Source: Haloarcula hispanica ATCC 33960 (GTDB taxonomy: Archaea > Halobacteriota > Halobacteria > Halobacteriales > Haloarculaceae). Taken from it: a stretch of DNA of 64,000 nt. Shown piece by piece: positions 1 to 7,972 of the stretch. Position numbers and translations under genes: made by a program. The notes under the pieces are model-generated. The model had not been told where the DNA came from, did not search any database, and saw only the letters and a program-made list of their open reading frames with translations. Where the stretch lies: assembly GCF_000223905.1 (NCBI RefSeq), contig NC_015943.1:310001-374000 (forward strand), in the 5' to 3' direction. The stretch's first letter is position 1, and each line of letters opens with the position of its first letter.

Positions 1-1006
1 CGGCTGCCGCGCGTGCCAGCAGCAGAACCGCCGCAGCATCGAACGACTGCTGATTGAACGGTCCCGGTGCAGAGCCGTACTCCTCCTCGTATGCAGATCT
101 GAAGTACTCGATCCCCGGTCCGGCCGAGGACGGATTGGTCCCGCGAACGTTTGTCATGTCGTGGCCCACATTCCCGGGCAAGTCATCGGCCCTGAGTCCG
201 TCCGGCACCAGGATATCCATGTCCGCTCTGTCGAAGTTCCCGTAGAAGTTCCGGAAGATCTTGTTCCCACTCTCCGGATAGCCGATAATCACGAGCGTCT
301 CCGGATCACCGTCAAGCACGTTCTGCAACTGGGAGGTGTACGAGGACCGACCCGCCGAGTACGAGACCTGATTCAGGACCTCACCACCGTACTCCTCCTC
401 GAACGTCTTCGTGAATCCGTTCGACAGGCCGTTCCCGTACGCGTTGTTGAGAAAGAGGATAGCTGCGCTCTCCTTCTCGAGCCGTTCGGCTGCTATCTGT
501 GCCAGCAGTGACCCCTGCAACTTGTCCGTGGGGGGCGTCCGGTACACGAAGTCGTTATCCTCCAGTGACGTGACATCCGGCGACGTCGCCGATGGTGAGC
601 ACATCACGGTCTGGTTCGGAATTGCGACGTTCTCCGCGACCTGCAGTGTCACCGATGACGCCAACCCCCCGCAAATCATCGGGTAGCCACCGTTCACGAG
701 GGCTTCCGCACCACTCACACCCCGACTGGGCTTGGTCTCCGTATTCTCAAACTGCGTATCGACTGAGAACCCGTTGTCCGCGTCTCGGACCTGTTTTACG
801 GCTAGTTCTGCTGCGTCCCGAATCGCGGGACCCACTTCGGATAGACCACCTGTGACTCCCATTAGGATACCCATGCTGATGGTGTTCTCGCTGCCACCAT
901 CACCACCATCTGCCGAACAGCCTGCAAGTCCGACAGCGCCTGCGGCACCAATGCTCTTCATGACAGTTCGACGGCTGACTGTATCGTGCATCGCAACACT
1001 ACCCAT
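1..1006 (-). CDS. LIV-type ABC transporter substrate-binding lipoprotein (C-terminus cut by window edge)
   Basis: The frame is open from the ATG at 1006 down to base 2 and runs off the window, giving about 335 residues of the N-terminal part. The start of the protein has a twin-arginine signal (SRRTVMKSIGAAG) ending in a lipobox LAGC, so it is probably exported by Tat and lipid-anchored. The following residues show the type I periplasmic-binding fold of branched-chain amino acid / aromatic acid receptors (GILMGVTGGLSEVGP, then a CGGLASSVT segment and NNAYGNGL). An internal ATG at 991 is an alternative start that keeps the signal. Its permease and ATPase genes are not visible and would lie beyond the left edge. 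The ligand cannot be told from sequence alone. Confidence 0.85.
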   Translation of the reverse strand, partial: MGSVAMHDTVSRRTVMKSIGAAGAVGLAGCSADGGDGGSENTISMGILMGVTGGLSEVGPAIRDAAELAVKQVRDADNGFSVDTQFENTETKPSRGVSGAEALVNGGYPMICGGLASSVTLQVAENVAIPNQTVMCSPSATSPDVTSLEDNDFVYRTPPTDKLQGSLLAQIAAERLEKESAAILFLNNAYGNGLSNGFTKTFEEEYGGEVLNQVSYSAGRSSYTSQLQNVLDGDPETLVIIGYPESGNKIFRNFYGNFDRADMDILVPDGLRADDLPGNVGHDMTNVRGTNPSSAGPGIEYFRSAYEEEYGSAPGPFNQQSFDAAAVLLLARAAA

Positions 1007-1190
1007 GACACCATCTTTCGTGATAAACGTTATTATGAACCGAAGCGGTTCTGCTCAGAGACGAAACGGGCCCTGAGAGGGACGAGTCCGATCCGAGCTG
1101 ATCTCGAACACAGCGATACGCAGAAGACTCTCAACAGACGTACCTGTATTGTCAACGCTGTCGTGTGCGCACCGCGCCAGTACCGATACT

Positions 1191-1209
1191 CGTTCGAAAC
1201 ATACGAACG
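1191..1209. promoter_or_regulatory. Inverted repeat CGTTCG-N7-CGAACG
   Basis: Six-base arms (1191-1196 and 1204-1209) are exact reverse complements with a 7-base spacer. The site lies about 185 bases upstream of the binding-protein gene that reads leftward from 1006. Its shape fits a dimeric repressor operator, but nothing identifies the protein that would bind it. Confidence 0.3.
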
Positions 1210-1466
1210 GTGTCGGCGACAGGGCGTTCGACGTGCCCTATAACCGTTACAGCGCACTTCTGGCCCAGATAGGTACGGGTAGCCGATGCGAGAGTGCTGG
1301 TTTGAGCGTCCAATCGAGCACCAGCACCGGACTAGCCATACCGAATGCGCAGTCCGGTTCTCGTATCGGAATGGGCTCTCAAATTCGGCGATCAGTCGTC
1401 ACTCTCCGCTCGGACAGGCAGCTATCCGGAGGACTCTAGTATATAAATCAATCGTAGATCGTAATG

Positions 1467-1483
1467 GTTCGAATTATTCGAAC
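1467..1483. promoter_or_regulatory. Palindrome GTTCGAA-TTA-TTCGAAC
   Basis: Seven-base arms pair perfectly around a TTA centre, and a TATA-like box (1441-1448) lies about 20 bases to the left. It shares the TTCGAA/CGAAC core with the inverted repeat at 1191-1209. This looks like an operator placed over a promoter, but no gene follows for 660 bases on the plus strand. Confidence 0.35.
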
Positions 1484-1679
1484 GGACTCACAGCCACGCT
1501 CACTGAACCTTCGGTATGTAGTTCGGTGAATGAGTCCCCAGCTGCTACGGACTCCCCAGAACCGCTACTGCCTCTACAGCATTGAAGAACCGATAGTTCC
1601 GCTCCAAAGAAGGGTTATTCGTCGATGTAAATAACAAAGATATGAGGACAATGACAACCGAGCCTGCACAGCAGGGTAC

Positions 1680-1744
1680 TGTTACATCTATATGAGTGTA
1701 ACACTATGCGAAAATCGTGTGACAAACGCTGTTACAACAGTAAC
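1680..1744. promoter_or_regulatory. Two GTTAC/GTAAC inverted repeats
   Basis: The first has arms TGTTACA (1680-1686) and TGTAACA (1697-1703), exact reverse complements around 10 bases. The second has GTTAC (1731-1735) and GTAAC (1740-1744) around 4 bases. A third GTTAC/GTAAC pair lies at 2101-2122 just before the TPP enzyme gene. The repeated half-site suggests one regulator with several sites. Confidence 0.4.
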
Positions 1745-2100
1745 GCTGTAATCCGCCAACCGTAGTATCCAATACTCCAAGGTTCAGGTGTCTTACTCAG
1801 TAGGTGAAGTCAAACTTAGAAGGTCTTTACCGACAATTTTCCTAATTTATCCTTTCAGTCAGTATATGAATCTAGGGAGTCTGCACTGGAATTTACTCTG
1901 TTCTAACTATTAGAACAGTTTTCGGGAGCAATAACAAGGAATCCGAGCGGTCAAAGGACCGAGTCCGCTAGAAACTGGTACTATGACTTTGTCGAATTAC
2001 TTGAACACCGCGGCAGGACATCGAGTTTCGCAGGGCCCCGAATAGTACGTCCGTTCACCGGGATTGGTGCAACGTTGACCCCAAACTCTATATCTTGGGA

Positions 2101-2122
2101 GTTACCCACAGTGGGACGTAAC
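2101..2122. promoter_or_regulatory. GTTAC-N12-GTAAC with nested CCCAC-A-GTGGG, upstream of the TPP enzyme gene
   Basis: Arms GTTAC (2101-2105) and GTAAC (2118-2122) enclose a second palindrome CCCACAGTGGG (2105-2115). The end of the site is 28 bases from the ATG at 2151, which puts it where the TATA/BRE elements of that gene should be. The 12-base spacing equals that of the GTTAC pair at 1681-1702. A repressor or activator site for the downstream gene is likely; the factor is unknown. Confidence 0.45.
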
Positions 2123-2150
2123 GCGATAATGACTCTCAAATTCACTACCC

Positions 2151-3854
2151 ATGACTGAAACAGGAAAGCGCCTTGTCGAAGAACTGGACGAGCAAGGCGT
2201 CGAGTACGTCTTCGGATATCCCGGCGGTCGTGCCATCGAGATTCTCGATCACGTCCCGGAGGCCGACGTCGAGATGGTCCGACCACGCGATGAGCGCGAA
2301 GCCAGCGTCATGGCCGAAATGCACGGGCGACTCACCGGCAACCCCGGGGTCCTCGCGGGGCAAGGCCCCTGGATCGGCAGCCTCGGCGCAATCGGCCAGA
2401 TGGAGGGCAAGCTCGCTTCGTCACCGATGGTCGTTATCACCGAGGCCAGCGAGCGTGGCGACTATTCCACACTCGCGCCGTACCAGCAGGCTCGCGGTGA
2501 CTACGGCGGGCTGGACCTGCCGTCAGCACTCGACGCCTACACCAAGGAAAACTGGTTCCCGCGCTCACCGACGGAGACGGTGCGAAGCCTCCAGCTCGCG
2601 TTCAAACACGCGACTGCCGGCCGGCCGGGGCCAACGGCAATAATCCTCGACGGCGATGCCGTCACCGAGGAGATGCCCGAAGACCCGATTCCGCCGGTCT
2701 GGGACGGTCACGATCAGGTGCAAAACTGGGAATCGCGACCGGCCCGCGAGGACGTCCAGACAGCGATAACAGCCCTGAGCGAGGCCGACCGACCGGTCAT
2801 CATCGCCGGCAACGGCGTTCACGCGGCCGACGCCTACGACCAGCTCGAAACTGTCGCTGAGGCTACTGATGCCGTCGTCACTACCTCCTATCTCGGCAAG
2901 TCCACGTTCCCCGAAACCCACGACCTGGCCGCGGGCGTTATCGGCTCCTTCGGGCACGAGGGCGCAAATCAGGTCGTCAGCGAGGCAGACGTCCTCCTCG
3001 TCGTGGGTTGTCGCATGAACCCGATGGACACGAACTGGCAGTCCCCGGAGTTCATCCGACCCGACGAGCAGACAATCATCCACGCTGACATCGACACACG
3101 CAACGCTGGCTGGGTCTACCCCGCAGATGTTGCACTCATCGGTGACGCCGCACAGAGCCTCGACGACCTGGCGGCAAACCTCCCCGAGAGCGCTGGAAAC
3201 GACTGGGCGCGCGACCGTGCGGCCGCGGCGCAGGAGTCGTTTTACGCCCCCAGATGCGAGTCGGACGCGTCGCCAATCAAGCCACAGCGGGCGGTCAAAG
3301 AGATAGAGACAGTGGTTGATTCGGAGACCATCGTGACCGCAGACTCGGGCAACAACCGATTCTGGTTGCTGAACTACCTCCAGACACCGGACACCGGGAC
3401 CTACTACGGCAGCGGTGGCGTCGGCGCGATGGGATGGGCAACGCCAGCCGCGGTGTCCGCCGCCATCACGACGGAGAAAGATGTCATCGCCGTCGCCGGC
3501 GACGGTGGCTTCACGATGACGATGACGAGTGTGGAGACAGCCGTCGAGAACGGCGTCGCGCCCACGTTCGTCGTCCTCAACGACACCAGCCTGGGGATGG
3601 TCCGTCAGATGCAACACGAGGCGGGCGACATCGCTGGCGTCGAGTTCCACGACACCGACTTCGTGAAAGCGGCCGAGGCGTTCGGCGCTGAAGCGACACG
3701 AGCCGTGACGCCTGCTGAACTCGGGGATGCACTCGCCGAAGGGACCAGCGCCGATGTCCCGTTCGTCATCGACGTTCGCATCGACCGTGACGAAGAGATG
3801 GTCGAGTCCCTCCAGTCGTCGTTCTACAAAGAAGTCGGCGGACTGCACGAATGA
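2151..3854 (+). CDS. Thiamine-pyrophosphate-dependent enzyme, acetolactate synthase/decarboxylase family
   Basis: This 567-residue protein has the three-domain order of the acetolactate synthase / 2-oxoacid decarboxylase family: an N-terminal PYR domain with the cofactor-activating Glu in the context RDEREAS (about residue 47), a central Rossmann-like domain, and a C-terminal PP domain with the diphosphate motif GDGG near residue 450 followed by VVLND at about 475. The reaction is probably cleavage or carboligation of a 2-oxo acid in the cytoplasm. The FAD-binding features of true acetolactate synthase are not obvious, and no small regulatory subunit lies nearby, so a biosynthetic role in valine/isoleucine synthesis is doubtful. 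A catabolic decarboxylase is more likely given the oxidoreductase and acyl-CoA genes that follow. Substrate unknown. Confidence 0.85.
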   Translation: MTETGKRLVEELDEQGVEYVFGYPGGRAIEILDHVPEADVEMVRPRDEREASVMAEMHGRLTGNPGVLAGQGPWIGSLGAIGQMEGKLASSPMVVITEASERGDYSTLAPYQQARGDYGGLDLPSALDAYTKENWFPRSPTETVRSLQLAFKHATAGRPGPTAIILDGDAVTEEMPEDPIPPVWDGHDQVQNWESRPAREDVQTAITALSEADRPVIIAGNGVHAADAYDQLETVAEATDAVVTTSYLGKSTFPETHDLAAGVIGSFGHEGANQVVSEADVLLVVGCRMNPMDTNWQSPEFIRPDEQTIIHADIDTRNAGWVYPADVALIGDAAQSLDDLAANLPESAGNDWARDRAAAAQESFYAPRCESDASPIKPQRAVKEIETVVDSETIVTADSGNNRFWLLNYLQTPDTGTYYGSGGVGAMGWATPAAVSAAITTEKDVIAVAGDGGFTMTMTSVETAVENGVAPTFVVLNDTSLGMVRQMQHEAGDIAGVEFHDTDFVKAAEAFGAEATRAVTPAELGDALAEGTSADVPFVIDVRIDRDEEMVESLQSSFYKEVGGLHE

Positions 3855-3880
3855 CGTCCCAGACACGGGTTAGCAAAGAA

Positions 3881-3888
3881 TATAAATC
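3881..3888 (+). promoter_or_regulatory. TATA box of the SDR gene (TATAAATC)
   Basis: The centre lies about 26 bases before the ATG at 3910, the spacing expected for a leaderless haloarchaeal transcript. It supports 3910 over the ATG two codons later, and shows the gene is transcribed separately from the TPP enzyme gene, which stops at 3854. Confidence 0.6.
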
Positions 3889-3909
3889 AACCACGGAACA
3901 CACACTGAT

Positions 3910-4878
3910 ATGACAATGACAGATACGACGGTGCTTGTCACTGGTGGAACCGGCTTCCTCGGCTCGTATGTGGTCGAGGACCTCATCGAACACGGCCACG
4001 ACGTCGTCGCCTACGACCTCTCGACGGACGACCACATCCTATCGAAGTTGGGTGTCGCCGACGACGTGACCATCCGGCGCGGTGATGTCTCCGAGGCGAC
4101 GGATGTGATTCGTGCCGTCAAAGAGACGGGGACGACACACATCGTTCACCTCGCGGCACTGCTGACGAACACAGCACGGGACAACCCGCGGGCTGGCCTC
4201 GATGTCAACATCAGGGGGACGAACAACGTCTTCGAGGCCGCACGCACCCTCGACGACCAGATCGAGCGTGTCACCTGGGCCTCCAGCGCGGCGGTGTACG
4301 CGCCGCCACACAACTACGCCGCCGAGTACGTCGACGAGAGCGAACTCGTCTATCCTGACACGCTCTACGGCGCGACCAAGGAGTACAACGAACATCAGGC
4401 CCGTGTCTACCACGAGGACTACGGTGTTGACCACGTTGGACTCCGTCCGACAGTCGCGTACGGCCCCTACCGCGAAACCGGTGGGTCGGCGTTCCTCGCA
4501 AACATCATCGAGAAGCCGGCACTCGGCGAACCGTTCAGCGTCGAGTACGGTGATCAGGTGATCGACTGGCAACACGCCCGCGATATCGCACAGGCGTTCC
4601 GGAAAGCAACGTTCGTCGACGAGGACGATCTCAGCCAGCGCATCTACAACGTCCGCGGCGTCCTCGCGACGATCCGTGAAGCCGCCAACGCTGTCCGGGA
4701 AATCGTTCCGGACGCCGACCTCGATGTCTCCGACGAGGGCGAACTCCCCTGGACCCAGAATCTCGATATGACCGCTGCGCAGAACGATCTCGGCTACGTG
4801 GTCGAGTACGACCTCGAATCCGGGTTCCGGTCCTACATCAACACCCTCCGGGAAGAGAACGAGCTCGAATCGCTCTGA
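3910..4878 (+). CDS. NAD-dependent epimerase/dehydratase (extended SDR)
   Basis: A 322-residue extended short-chain dehydrogenase/reductase. The nucleotide-binding motif VTGGTGFLG is at residues 10-18 and the catalytic Tyr/Lys pair sits in YGATK (Tyr153, Lys157), preceded by the SSAAVY segment that supplies the catalytic Ser. Family members epimerise or dehydrate nucleotide sugars or oxidise hydroxyl groups with NAD(P). The surrounding genes are catabolic rather than cell-envelope genes, so a small-molecule or sugar-acid dehydrogenase role is as likely as nucleotide-sugar epimerisation. It lies 55 bases after the TPP enzyme with its own TATA box. Confidence 0.85.
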   Translation: MTMTDTTVLVTGGTGFLGSYVVEDLIEHGHDVVAYDLSTDDHILSKLGVADDVTIRRGDVSEATDVIRAVKETGTTHIVHLAALLTNTARDNPRAGLDVNIRGTNNVFEAARTLDDQIERVTWASSAAVYAPPHNYAAEYVDESELVYPDTLYGATKEYNEHQARVYHEDYGVDHVGLRPTVAYGPYRETGGSAFLANIIEKPALGEPFSVEYGDQVIDWQHARDIAQAFRKATFVDEDDLSQRIYNVRGVLATIREAANAVREIVPDADLDVSDEGELPWTQNLDMTAAQNDLGYVVEYDLESGFRSYINTLREENELESL

Positions 4879-4989
4879 TACACCAGTCCTGCCGTCGCTG
4901 TGTGACGTGCGTACCGTGGGTGCTTGCGTTTGTCCCGTATCGGCCGGAGTGAACCCAGTGTTTGATTAGGGACCTGCCTGTACGCATAC

Positions 4990-6261
4990 GTGATGTACGA
5001 GCGCGACTTCATGGAAGGAACGCGTGGCACCATGGCCGTCGACTGGGAAGAACGGATCGACGTCAAGCGGATGCGACGCGAGCGCAAAGACCGAGCCCTC
5101 GACCGACTGCAGGACTCCGAACTGGGGTCGATGCTGCTTATCAATGACCCGAATGTCCGGTACGTCACCGGGCTGGCGATGACCGGCGGGAGCGGGGCAG
5201 ATCACTACACGCTCCTGACCGAAGACGGCGACGTGGTTCACTGGGACACTGCGGACCACGCATCGAACCAACGGTTCAACTGTCCCTGGCTCGACGACAT
5301 CCGGTATGCCTGTCCTGGACTCGGCAACGTTCCCCGGGCGTCAGGCAGCGCTTCCGCGCGCGACTGGCTCAAAGACAAGATGGCCGAGACGGTGTACACC
5401 GCCATGGAAGAGTACGGTGTCGACCGGGAGCCGATGGGCATCGACGTGGGGAACGGGACGCTTATCGAGAAGTTCGAAAACCGCGGCGTCAATGTCGACA
5501 CCAGTGCAGCGACCGATATCATGCTCGACGCGCGGAAGACCAAAACCCGCGACGAGGTCGAGTGTCTGCGACAGGTCGCTGCCATCTGTGAAGCGGGCTT
5601 CCAGAAGATTACGGAGAGTGCAAAACCGGGCAAGCGGGAATCGGAAGTCTGGGGCGACGCAGTCGGCGAACTCTGGGGCCACGGCGCGATGGCCCAGGGT
5701 GGCTACGTGACCTCTGGTCCGAACACCTGGCCGAAACATCAGGCGAACACGACCGACCGAATGATCCGGCCGAACGACCTCGTCTACGCGGATTTCTACA
5801 ACATCGGCTATCTGGGCTATCGCTCCTGTTACTACCGGACGTTCAGCATGGGTGAACCGACGCAGGCACAGAAAGACGCCTACCAAAAGGCGCGTGACGA
5901 CCTCTACGACGTCCTCGAACGAATCGAGCCGGGGGCCACGACCGACGAGATCTGCAAGGGCTTCCCCGACAGAGAGGGTGAGCATATGGACTGGTACGAC
6001 GCCGACGAGTTCTGGCAGATGACGACCAACCACTGGGCGCATGGGCTGGGGCTACAGCTCTACGAGACGCCGCTCATCTGGCGCGGGCTCTCGCCGGACC
6101 ACCCGATCGAAATCGAGGAGGGTATGACGATGGCTGTCGAGACGATGCAACCCGCAGAGCGACAGGGCGTCCGCGTCGAAGAGATGGTCGTTGTCCGCGA
6201 GAACGGTGTTGAGATCCTCAGCGAATGGCCCGTTTCGGAGATCACGCGGATAGACTACTGA
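4990..6261 (+). CDS. M24-family pita-bread-fold protein (creatinase/prolidase-like) with an altered metal site
   Basis: The 423 residues comprise an N-terminal creatinase-type domain (about 1-190) and a C-terminal M24 domain. In place of the usual pair of metal Asp residues the segment reads YADFYNIGYLGYRSCYYRTF: Asp268 is kept but the second Asp aligns with Cys280. The other expected ligands appear as His351 (WAHGLGL), Glu384 (MAVETMQP) and Glu397 or Glu398 (GVRVEEM). True aminopeptidase P/prolidase needs five ligands, while creatinase works without metal, so a C-N hydrolase role on a small non-peptide substrate, or a relative of DddP or ectoine hydrolase, is possible. Possible starts are 4990, 4993 and 5032; all leave the domain intact. 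Confidence 0.8.
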   Translation: MMYERDFMEGTRGTMAVDWEERIDVKRMRRERKDRALDRLQDSELGSMLLINDPNVRYVTGLAMTGGSGADHYTLLTEDGDVVHWDTADHASNQRFNCPWLDDIRYACPGLGNVPRASGSASARDWLKDKMAETVYTAMEEYGVDREPMGIDVGNGTLIEKFENRGVNVDTSAATDIMLDARKTKTRDEVECLRQVAAICEAGFQKITESAKPGKRESEVWGDAVGELWGHGAMAQGGYVTSGPNTWPKHQANTTDRMIRPNDLVYADFYNIGYLGYRSCYYRTFSMGEPTQAQKDAYQKARDDLYDVLERIEPGATTDEICKGFPDREGEHMDWYDADEFWQMTTNHWAHGLGLQLYETPLIWRGLSPDHPIEIEEGMTMAVETMQPAERQGVRVEEMVVVRENGVEILSEWPVSEITRIDY

Positions 6262-6347
6262 CTGGCAGGCATCTTGGCCGGTCTCACGCACTGTCTGGTC
6301 GCCGGCGTGCCACTACCGTTAAGTCGGTCGCGCCGTTACGGAAATTT

Positions 6348-7352
6348 ATGCAACTGGGAACAGGCCTGTTTACCTGTCAGCAGCGCCCGGACGACGACCG
6401 CGAAACCAGCGATATTTACGACGAAATGCTCGAACTGGGGGAAGTTATCGACAACGCGGGTCTCGATAGCGCCTGGGTCTCAGAGCATCACTTCCTCGAC
6501 GACGACTATCTGTCGGGCGTCACACCGGCGCTTGGGGCGTTAGCCGCAGTCACCGACGACATCGAAATCGGGTCCTGCATCGCACTCGCGCCGCTGTACG
6601 ATTCGATCCGGCTCGCCGAGGATATCGCAACGGTGGACCAGATCTCCGGTGGCCGAACGACGCTCGGGATGGCAATCGGGTCCAACGTCTCCGAGTTTGA
6701 CGCCTTCGGGATTCCTGACGACGAACGGGCCGAGCGGCTAGCCGATACGGTCGACACACTTCGAGGGGCCTGGTCTGACGGGCCGCTCGGCTACGAGCCG
6801 GAATTCCATGACATCTCGTCGGACGTCACTGTGACACCGAAGCCTGCACACGACGTTCCCCTCATGCTCGGTGGGGCGTCGCGGCCTGCCGTCCGGCGAG
6901 CCGCCCGGACCGCTGACGCATGGTGTGCCCCGTCGTCGCTGTCAGTCAATGGCGTCCGCAAGCGCGTCGAGGACATCCGTAACGTCCGTGACGACGAGGA
7001 TATCGAGGGCGACTTTCAGGTGTACGTCCTCCAACACGGTTTCGTCGGAGACTCCCGCGAGGACGCGTGGGAGCGGATGCGCGACGGCTACCTCTACATC
7101 CAGCGCCGGTACGAGGAGATATTCTCCGGCGAGACCGTTGCGGAACTGGACGAAGACCGCAAACAGGAACTCAAAGAGCAGGCTATCTTCGGTACACCCA
7201 AGCAAGTCACCGAAGAACTCGAAACGTACCGCGAGGCGCTGGGCGACGACATACACTTCATCTTCCGGACGTATCACCCGGGAACCGGAACGCAGGAGAT
7301 GGCCGAGTGTATCCGGCGGCTGGGTGAAGAGGTGCAGCCGAAGGTCAGCTAA
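6348..7352 (+). CDS. Luciferase-like (LLM) flavin/F420-dependent oxidoreductase
   Basis: A 334-residue TIM-barrel oxidoreductase of the bacterial-luciferase/F420-dependent family, beginning MQLGTGLFTCQQ and carrying the family segments SAWVSEHHFLDD, VDQISGGRTTLGMAIGS and PLMLGGASRPAVRRAAR. I chose the ATG at 6348, where homologues normally begin; an upstream in-frame start at 6225 would overlap the M24 gene and add non-homologous residues. These enzymes use FMN or F420 for oxidation or monooxygenation. A putative F420:NADP reductase lies 3 kb downstream (10087-10758), which favours F420. Substrate unknown; the M24 and acyl-CoA neighbours suggest a catabolic step. Confidence 0.88.
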   Translation: MQLGTGLFTCQQRPDDDRETSDIYDEMLELGEVIDNAGLDSAWVSEHHFLDDDYLSGVTPALGALAAVTDDIEIGSCIALAPLYDSIRLAEDIATVDQISGGRTTLGMAIGSNVSEFDAFGIPDDERAERLADTVDTLRGAWSDGPLGYEPEFHDISSDVTVTPKPAHDVPLMLGGASRPAVRRAARTADAWCAPSSLSVNGVRKRVEDIRNVRDDEDIEGDFQVYVLQHGFVGDSREDAWERMRDGYLYIQRRYEEIFSGETVAELDEDRKQELKEQAIFGTPKQVTEELETYREALGDDIHFIFRTYHPGTGTQEMAECIRRLGEEVQPKVS

Positions 7353-7517
7353 GGACTGGCACGTCGTGTCGGTGACTGCCGAGACGCCAGACGCAGTCCG
7401 GACCGAAGGGGCTGAGACACCATGAGCGCCAGTGAGTCCCTCGGTACCGCCCGTGTGGTCCGGCACCGTGTGAACACCAATACTTATTTCCCCTGATGAA
7501 AAACCGGTTGAACGAGT

Positions 7518-7901
7518 ATGGACATCGAAGCGTTCTTCGAGAACATGCCGTTTGCCGACCTGCTCGATATCGAAATAACCACAGTCGACAACGGGTACGC
7601 CGAAGGGCATATCCAAATGCGCGAAGAGCTGTCGTGGAACGAAGAGCAGATAATGGCCCACGGCGGCGTCACGTTCACGCTCGCAGACACCGTTGGTGGG
7701 GCCGCTCTGGTGTCGCTCGTCGACCAGCCGGTGCCGACCATCGATATGCGCATCGATTACCTCGAAGCCGGGACAGGGGACCTCCGAGCAGAGGCGGATG
7801 TGGTTCGCCACGGCGGTGACGTTGGCGTCGTCAGCGTCGAAGTGTACGCTGAAGACGGCACACAGGTCGCGGACGCACGCGGCGTCTACAAGACGGGGTA
7901 G
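7518..7901 (+). CDS. PaaI-type hotdog thioesterase
   Basis: 127 residues with the hotdog fold of acyl-CoA thioesterases: the stretch MAHGGVTFTLADTVGGAAL holds the HGG turn and the start of the central helix with an Asp acting as base. It would hydrolyse acyl-CoA esters, often to recover CoA from stalled intermediates. It sits between the LLM oxidoreductase and an acyl-CoA synthetase and reads the same way. A second PaaI-type protein is encoded at 46163-46558 in the phenylacetate cluster. Confidence 0.85.
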   Translation: MDIEAFFENMPFADLLDIEITTVDNGYAEGHIQMREELSWNEEQIMAHGGVTFTLADTVGGAALVSLVDQPVPTIDMRIDYLEAGTGDLRAEADVVRHGGDVGVVSVEVYAEDGTQVADARGVYKTG

Positions 7902-7972
7902 CGCAACCAGACGGGGTCGCTCAACTGCAGCGACTGCACAGCTTCCGACACTGTCACAGCCACTTGAATCCA

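Larger units (their letters stand above)
1007..2150. other. 1.1 kb non-coding stretch with clustered inverted repeats
   Basis: I see no convincing gene on either strand. Short open frames here have no recognisable domain and lack the acidic composition of the neighbours. The part from about 1430 to 2000 is visibly richer in A+T than the flanking genes. It holds a TATA-like ATATAAAT at 1441-1448 with no gene after it, a palindrome at 1467-1483, and several GTTAC/GTAAC inverted repeats listed separately. It may be a long regulatory region, may encode an RNA, or may be the scar of a lost gene. Confidence 0.5.

Noticed and set aside
1286..1585. 99-codon plus-strand frame in the left non-coding region
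   Set aside because: Translation lacks the acidic bias of the host proteins and shows no family resemblance.
2565..3866. 433-codon minus-strand frame opposite the TPP enzyme
   Set aside because: Antisense shadow; the plus-strand frame has a complete TPP domain order.
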